From Spirochaetales bacterium Spiro_01 (GTDB lineage Bacteria; Spirochaetota; Spirochaetia; Sphaerochaetales; Sphaerochaetaceae): a stretch of DNA of 10,831 bases. The notes below the pieces were generated by a model. The model was not told where the DNA came from, ran no database searches, and worked only from the letters and a program-made list of their open reading frames with translations. Position numbers and translations under genes: made by a program. Shown one piece after another: positions 6,424 through 10,831 of the stretch (the first letter of the stretch is position 1; every line of letters starts with the position of its first letter). The DNA lies in contig LVBC01000057.1 in assembly GCA_001604265.1 (NCBI GenBank), forward strand, positions 1 to 10,831, in the 5' to 3' direction.

Positions 6424-8142
6424 ATGCTGTTCTCATACATAAGAAGGTACCTTCATCTTTTCATAATCGCAGCACTTTGCATGACGCTCGAGGTCTTCAT
6501 GGACCTGCTTCAGCCCAACCTGATAAGAATAATCGTCGACCAGGGTGTGCTGATGGGCAATGTCCAATTGATAGTACGAACAGGCACGATAATGCTGCTC
6601 GTGACCTTCATCGGGGCACTTGGAGGCTCTGCGAACAATGTCTTTGTCCACATATCCAGCCAGGGGGTCGGCAACAGCATAAGGAAGGATGCCTTTTCAA
6701 GGATCATGACCTTCTCCTTTCCTCAGATGGACAGGATGGGTGCAGGCTCTCTTGTCACCAGGGTCACAAACGACATAACACAGATACAGAACCTGCTCTC
6801 TGTTTTCGTGAGGAGCATAATCCGAAACGGCTTCATGGTCTTTGGGGCAATCTTCTTCATGTACCGCCTATATCCGGGCTTCGGCCTGACTGTACTTGCA
6901 GTCCTTCCCTTCATGTTCCTTGTAATGGGAATCTGCCTTTCAAGGGCAAATCCATACTTCGACAAGCTGCAGAGAAGTTTGGATCAGGTGAATACGATAC
7001 TTCAGGAGGATATAACAGGGCTGAGGATAATTAAGGCGTGCGTCAAGGAGCTCTATGAGAAGGTACGCTTCAACAAGGCCAACGACGAGCTTATAAGAAA
7101 CCAGCTGAAGATCATCGTCATCTTCGCCTTCCTCAATCCGGTCCTCAACTCGATGATCTACCTCATAACGGCAGCGATTCTCGTCATGGGCTCCTACCAG
7201 GTAGGATCCGGGGCTCTGATGCCGGGAGCTGTCATGGCAGCTCTGACCTACTCGATGCGCCTTCTGCACGGAGTTCTGATGGTCGTCATGATCTTCCAGA
7301 ACATCTCGAGGGGGCTTGTCTCCTGGCATAGGCTCAGGGAGGTACTTACTGCAGAGCCTGAAATCAAGGATGGTCCAAGGAGTGATGGAGATGGTTCCAG
7401 AGGGGAGCTCGAATTCAGGAATGTCTCATTTTCCTATCCCACAGGCGAAAGGGCGATACTTGATAGAATCGACCTTGTAGTCCACAGAGGTGAGACACTG
7501 GGAATCCTCGGAGCGACCGGATCTGGAAAGAGCACGCTTGTAAACCTTATTCCCCGTTTCTATGATGTCTCATCCGGCGAGATTCTGATCGATGGAGTGA
7601 ATATAAAGGAGTACAGACTCGAGAGTCTGAGAAGCAGGATATCGCTTGCACTCCAGAAGAGCGAGCTCTTTACATTATCGATCAGGGAGAACATCTCCTG
7701 GGGAGACAGGAGCGCATCGCTTTCTGAGATCGAAGAGAGTGCAAGGATCGCACAGGCAAGCGAGTTCATAGAAAGGCTGGAGAAGGGCTACGAGACTCAG
7801 GTCGAGGAGAGGGGCATGAGCCTCTCTGGCGGGCAGAAGCAGAGGATTGCACTTGCAAGGGCCACTCTGAAGAAGGCCGAGTTCATCATCATAGACGATG
7901 CAACGAGCGCACTCGACCTCAGAACAGAAGCAGACTTCTTCGCCGCTCTCTCGAAGGCGAGGCCTGATGTGACGAAGATAATAGTTGCACAGCGCATCGC
8001 CTCGATTCTCAATGCAGATAGGATAATAGTCCTGGATGGCGGCAGGATTGCTGCCTCTGGCAGGCACTCGGAGCTGATGGAGAAGTCAGAGATCTATCAG
8101 GATATCTACTACTCCCAGCTTGGGAAGGAGGAGCTTGTATGA
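6424..8142 (+). CDS. ABC exporter half-transporter with degenerate ATPase site (TM287-like subunit)
   Basis: This 572-residue protein has a type IV (B-family) exporter membrane domain with about six helices in residues 11-295, then a nucleotide-binding domain. Walker A is G363-A-T-G-S-G-K369-S-T, the Q-loop Gln is Q411, and the signature is a normal L467-S-G-G-Q471. Walker B is I-I-I-D491-D492, with Asp where the catalytic Glu normally stands, and the H-loop position is Q523 (IVAQR) instead of His. Both substitutions match the degenerate subunit of heterodimeric exporters such as TM287/TM288 and BmrCD. Its own ATP site should bind but barely hydrolyse ATP, while its LSGGQ completes the partner's active site. 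The ATG at 6424 follows AAGGGG at 6411-6416; a GTG at 6403 within marR is less likely. The 3' end overlaps the partner gene by ATGA. The substrate, perhaps a drug, peptide or lipid, cannot be told. Confidence 0.92.
   Translation: MLFSYIRRYLHLFIIAALCMTLEVFMDLLQPNLIRIIVDQGVLMGNVQLIVRTGTIMLLVTFIGALGGSANNVFVHISSQGVGNSIRKDAFSRIMTFSFPQMDRMGAGSLVTRVTNDITQIQNLLSVFVRSIIRNGFMVFGAIFFMYRLYPGFGLTVLAVLPFMFLVMGICLSRANPYFDKLQRSLDQVNTILQEDITGLRIIKACVKELYEKVRFNKANDELIRNQLKIIVIFAFLNPVLNSMIYLITAAILVMGSYQVGSGALMPGAVMAALTYSMRLLHGVLMVVMIFQNISRGLVSWHRLREVLTAEPEIKDGPRSDGDGSRGELEFRNVSFSYPTGERAILDRIDLVVHRGETLGILGATGSGKSTLVNLIPRFYDVSSGEILIDGVNIKEYRLESLRSRISLALQKSELFTLSIRENISWGDRSASLSEIEESARIAQASEFIERLEKGYETQVEERGMSLSGGQKQRIALARATLKKAEFIIIDDATSALDLRTEADFFAALSKARPDVTKIIVAQRIASILNADRIIVLDGGRIAASGRHSELMEKSEIYQDIYYSQLGKEELV
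6443..6454. promoter_or_regulatory. Second AAGGTACCTT palindrome, inside the first ABC gene
   Basis: GAAGGTACCTTC is a perfect 12-bp palindrome 19 bases into the coding sequence, sharing its 10-base core with the palindrome before marR. It encodes part of the Arg-Arg-Tyr-Leu segment, so codon choice alone could produce it. If the MarR protein binds both, the 459-bp spacing would allow looping or a roadblock. Low confidence. Confidence 0.25.
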
Positions 8143-9953
8143 GTGCAAGCAGACAGCTCGTCGACAAGAACCTTCCCATGATGAACAGAAGGGGCTCGAA
8201 CCGCTTCAGGGAGGTACAGCATGCCAAGGATGCGAAGGGAACCCTGAAGAGAATCTGGACCTACTTTGCCAGAGAGAAGAGGCTGATATGTGCCCTTGTC
8301 TGCATCGTCATAGTCGGGACAGTCTGCGGCGTTGCAGCCCCGAGCATACAGGCAAGAGGTGTGGATATCATAGCAGGAGGTGAGGGAGACCTGATGAGGA
8401 CCGTGGTCCTCATGCTATCTCTGTACCTTTCCTACACACTCTGCCAGTTCATACAGACTCTGATAAGCGGCCATCTCAGCCAGAGGATCGTGAAGCATCT
8501 GAGAAGTGATCTCTTTTCCAAGATAGTCGACCTTCCGATCTCATATCTCGACAGGCACTCGCACGGGGATGTGATGAGCCGAATGACGAACGATATCGAG
8601 AATATCTCGACAACAGTCTCGCAGGCGCTTCCCTCCCTCGCATCTGGTGCTCTCATAATCGCAGGGACAACGATAATAATGTTCGTTCTCTGCTATCAGC
8701 TTGCAATTCTGAGCTTCATATCGATATTCCTTACCATCAAGGTGACCAGATTCCTTTCCGGCAAGGTCAGGAAGTTCTCACGTTCAAGACAGAGCCTGCT
8801 GGGCCGTCTGAATGGAAATGTGGAGGAGATGGTCTGGGGGTACAGGACCGTCGTCTCCTTCAATCAGCAGAAGGAGAGGACAAGGACCTTTGCAGAGACC
8901 TCCGACAGTCTTACAAGGGCGGGAATCAGACAGGACTGCTTTTCCGGAGTCATGGGTCCTGTGATGAACTGCATCTCAAATCTCAGTTTTGTGATAATAG
9001 CAGTCTTCGGAGGCTACTTCGCCTCTCGCGGCATGATAACTCTTGGTGTGATTTCTGCATTCATCGTCTATTCCCGCCAGTTCGCAAGGCCGATCAACGA
9101 GATTTCACAGGTGTATGGCCAGCTCCAGACTGCAATAGCTGGAGCCGAGAGAGTCTTCGAGCTTCTGGATGTCGAGAGCGAGGATATGGAGGGAGAGGCG
9201 CTGAAGGAGGAGAAGCAGGCTGCAGTCTCGTTCAGGGGTGTGGACTTCTCATATGTAAAGAACAGGTCTGTTTTGAAGAACTTCTCACTCGAGGTCCCTG
9301 CAGGAAAGAGAGTTGCACTTGTCGGTGCAACAGGCAGTGGAAAGACGACAGTCGTCAATCTGCTGATGCGCTTTTACGATATCGATTCCGGTGCCATCGA
9401 GATCAACGGACAGGATATATCGAAAATCAGGCGTGCAGATATCAGAAGGGATGTTGCCATCGTGCTTCAGGATACCTTCCTCTTCTCATCGACCATCAGG
9501 GAGAACCTCAGATATTCGCATGAGGGTGCGACCGACGAGGAGATCGAGAGGGCGATGAGGATGAGCCGGGTCGATGGAATGGTCAAGTCGCTTCCTCTGG
9601 GGCTGGATACGGTGCTCGAGGCCTCCGGCAGCAACATAAGCCAGGGTCAGAGACAGCTTGTTGCAATTGCAAGGGCCTTTGCACAGGATCCGAGGATACT
9701 CATCCTGGATGAGGCGACAAGCAATGTCGACACGAGGACAGAAAAGGAGATACAGAAGGCGATAGAGCATGTGCTGAAGAACAGGACAAGCATAATAATT
9801 GCCCATAGGCTATCGACCATAAGGGATGCAGACATGATAGTGGTGCTGGATGGCGGCACCATCGTCGAGAGAGGAAGGCACGAGGAGCTGATAGCAGAAA
9901 GAGGCCGCTACTACGAGCTGTACATGACGCAGTTCAGGGGCTTTGCGACCTAG
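8139..9953 (+). CDS. ABC exporter half-transporter with intact ATPase site (TM288-like subunit)
   Basis: This 604-residue partner starts with a cytosolic tail of about 45 residues, has six predicted helices up to about residue 325, and then an ATPase domain. Walker A is G396-A-T-G-S-G-K402-T-T, the Q-loop is Q444, Walker B ends in L-D524-E525 with the catalytic Glu present, and the switch His is H556 (IIAHRLSTI). Its signature is I500-S-Q-G-Q504 instead of LSGGQ. In a heterodimer that signature faces the degenerate site of the first subunit, so all deviations fall in one site. This subunit's Walker motifs plus the first subunit's LSGGQ form the working site. The ATG overlaps the preceding stop codon and has a strong SD (AAGGAGGAG) upstream. 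The stop TAG shares the CTAG at 9950-9953 with the convergent iclR gene. Cellular location is the inner or cytoplasmic membrane; export direction is inferred from the fold. Confidence 0.93.
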   Translation: MSASRQLVDKNLPMMNRRGSNRFREVQHAKDAKGTLKRIWTYFAREKRLICALVCIVIVGTVCGVAAPSIQARGVDIIAGGEGDLMRTVVLMLSLYLSYTLCQFIQTLISGHLSQRIVKHLRSDLFSKIVDLPISYLDRHSHGDVMSRMTNDIENISTTVSQALPSLASGALIIAGTTIIMFVLCYQLAILSFISIFLTIKVTRFLSGKVRKFSRSRQSLLGRLNGNVEEMVWGYRTVVSFNQQKERTRTFAETSDSLTRAGIRQDCFSGVMGPVMNCISNLSFVIIAVFGGYFASRGMITLGVISAFIVYSRQFARPINEISQVYGQLQTAIAGAERVFELLDVESEDMEGEALKEEKQAAVSFRGVDFSYVKNRSVLKNFSLEVPAGKRVALVGATGSGKTTVVNLLMRFYDIDSGAIEINGQDISKIRRADIRRDVAIVLQDTFLFSSTIRENLRYSHEGATDEEIERAMRMSRVDGMVKSLPLGLDTVLEASGSNISQGQRQLVAIARAFAQDPRILILDEATSNVDTRTEKEIQKAIEHVLKNRTSIIIAHRLSTIRDADMIVVLDGGTIVERGRHEELIAERGRYYELYMTQFRGFAT

Positions 9954-10726
9954 GCGCTGAAGCCAAGCTCCCTCGACGCCTCGAGGCCGATGCTCTTCAT
10001 GAATGCGATCGCCGACTCCTCATTCGGGAATCTGGCAACCGGGCAGGAAAAGCTCAGTGCCGCGACGATCGCACCCGAGTAGTCCCTGACTGGAACAGCC
10101 AGGCAGCGTGCACCTATCTCGCACTCCTCATTGTCCCAGGAGTAGCCCTGCCTTCTGATGATCTCGAGCTCCTTCCTGAGGGAGGATGGGTCGCAGATCG
10201 TATTCCAGGTGTACCTTGTCAGACCCTTCACCTTCACGAAGGTCTCCAGCTTCTTGTCGGAATACTCTGCCAGGAACAGCTTTCCAACACCGGTACAGTG
10301 CATCGGAGCGACCTTTCCGATCCTTGAAAGCGTGCTAAGAAGCCTCGCAGGACCCTCATGTGTCGCAATGTAGACTACATTCATGTCATTCTCGATGCAG
10401 AGAGAGGATGCCTCCTGGAAGTGGTCGGATACCCTCTCCATGAAGGGCTGCAGGTTGTTCGAAAGCGAGAAGTTCTGGTGGCAGGTGTTGCCGATTCCGG
10501 CAAGCTTGAGCGTCATGTAGTAGAGCTTGGTGCCCTTCGCCTGCTGCACATAGCCCGAATCGATATATGTCTTGAGGAAACGGTGCACTGTACTTGTAGA
10601 AAGTCCACTGTCGGAGGCAAGATCCAGAAGTCTGAAGGGCCTCTGATACGTGACCATGACCTCGAGCAGGCCCAATGCCTTGTCGAGTGAAAGATTCTTC
10701 CTTGTCGCGCTGGTCTCTTCTGTCAT
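9950..10726 (-). CDS. IclR-family transcriptional regulator
   Basis: This 258-residue protein has the IclR design: an N-terminal winged helix-turn-helix (about residues 15-72, with L-A-S-D-S-G-L-S-T-S-T-V-H-R-F as the HTH core) and a GAF-like effector domain from about 80 to 255. Conserved effector-domain features include M142-H-C-T-G-V-G-K149, W198-D-N-E-E, and E203-I-G-A-R-C208-L-A-V-P-V. Such proteins control sugar, uronate or aromatic catabolism by binding a small metabolite; KdgR of pectin pathways is one member. The start is ATG at 10726 (complement) with AGGAG (complement of 10732-10736) as SD. The gene runs toward the exporter and overlaps it by 4 bp. Whether it acts on the pectin operon 10 kb to the left or on a gene to the right is not shown by the sequence. 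Confidence 0.93.
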   Translation of the reverse strand: MTEETSATRKNLSLDKALGLLEVMVTYQRPFRLLDLASDSGLSTSTVHRFLKTYIDSGYVQQAKGTKLYYMTLKLAGIGNTCHQNFSLSNNLQPFMERVSDHFQEASSLCIENDMNVVYIATHEGPARLLSTLSRIGKVAPMHCTGVGKLFLAEYSDKKLETFVKVKGLTRYTWNTICDPSSLRKELEIIRRQGYSWDNEECEIGARCLAVPVRDYSGAIVAALSFSCPVARFPNEESAIAFMKSIGLEASRELGFSA

Positions 10727-10831
10727 GGTAGCTCCTGAATTGCATTAATCTACTAAATATATTAACGACAAAACGGAAGACTTCAACAAATTTTATAAAT
10801 CAAAACATAATTTTAGAAATAAAACTGTCCA
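10727..10831. other. AT-rich upstream region of iclR
   Basis: This short region is strongly AT-rich compared with the genes and likely holds the iclR promoter on the minus strand. TTGAAG followed after 16 bases by TAATAT is a weak candidate (complement of about 10758-10785). GAAGACTTC at 10776-10784 is a small palindrome with a one-base centre. If the next gene on the right is transcribed rightward, this is also its promoter region. No open frame continues to the right edge convincingly. Confidence 0.4.
10789..10825. repeat. Tandem direct repeat upstream of iclR
   Basis: AATTTTATAAATCAAAAC (10789-10806) is repeated as AATTTTAGAAATAAAAC (10809-10825), with one substitution and one missing base, at a period of 20 bp, about two turns of DNA. 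Same-face repeats of this kind can be paired regulator sites. Because the sequence is very AT-rich, chance or slippage could also explain it. Confidence 0.4.

Noticed and set aside
5373..6440. Open frame of 355 codons on the minus strand opposite coaX and marR
   Set aside because: It crosses the intergenic region and two well-supported genes, has no family features, and is a shadow of biased codon use.
9971..9986. CCTCGA-CGCC-TCGAGG hairpin near the end of iclR as a terminator for the convergent genes
   Set aside because: The stem is perfect but only 6 bp, lies inside coding sequence, and no T run follows on either strand.
1..10831. CRISPR arrays, tRNA or rRNA genes, insertion sequences
   Set aside because: No regularly spaced repeats, no tRNA cloverleaf or rRNA-like sequence, and no transposase reading frame or terminal inverted repeats were seen.

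Overview
This is a bacterial window with about half G+C in the coding parts. It has strong Shine-Dalgarno (SD) sequences, sigma70-like promoters and tightly packed operons. Pectin-degrading enzymes without signal peptides, a type III pantothenate kinase and a heavy preference for AGG/AGA arginine codons suggest an anaerobic, probably host- or plant-fibre-associated bacterium. A spirochaete or a clostridium-like firmicute would both fit; I cannot decide the taxon from sequence alone.

Layout. (1) 1-512 is AT-richer and non-coding: a hairpin terminator for an off-window gene, a stretch of degenerate repeats, and a promoter/leader region with a perfect 10-bp inverted repeat at the start of the pectin operon. 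(2) 513-3846 is a three-gene operon: an intracellular GH28 polygalacturonase-type hydrolase, a GH105 unsaturated glucuronyl/rhamnogalacturonyl hydrolase, and a TIM-barrel sugar isomerase/epimerase of unknown substrate. It ends in a strong terminator at 3864-3898. (3) 3907-5936 is a coenzyme A operon with its own promoter: coaBC and coaX overlap by ATGA. (4) 6006-9953 is a MarR-type regulator followed by two ABC exporter half-transporters. The genes are 1 bp apart or overlap, and a palindrome lies over the regulator's ribosome binding site. (5) 9950-10726, on the minus strand, is an IclR-family regulator that converges on the exporter so closely that both stop codons lie in one CTAG. (6) 10727-10831 is the AT-rich iclR upstream region, with a tandem direct repeat.

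How the genes work together. The pectin operon would finish the breakdown of imported galacturonide oligomers in the cytoplasm: GH28 releases galacturonate or related units, GH105 removes the unsaturated uronate left by lyases, and the isomerase may process a released sugar. CoaBC and CoaX supply three steps of CoA synthesis (1, 2 and 3 of the pantothenate pathway). The MarR-ABC-ABC unit looks like a heterodimeric exporter: the first subunit has a degenerate ATPase site (Walker B Asp for Glu, H-loop Gln for His) and the second has intact catalytic residues, as in the TM287/TM288 class. The IclR protein may control the pectin genes or an off-window gene to the right; the sequence does not settle this.

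I found no wholly unknown multi-gene system. The least explained items are the inverted repeat over the promoter and ribosome binding site of the pectin operon, the 5' repeat region, the paired AAGGTACCTT palindromes around marR, and the direct repeat upstream of iclR.
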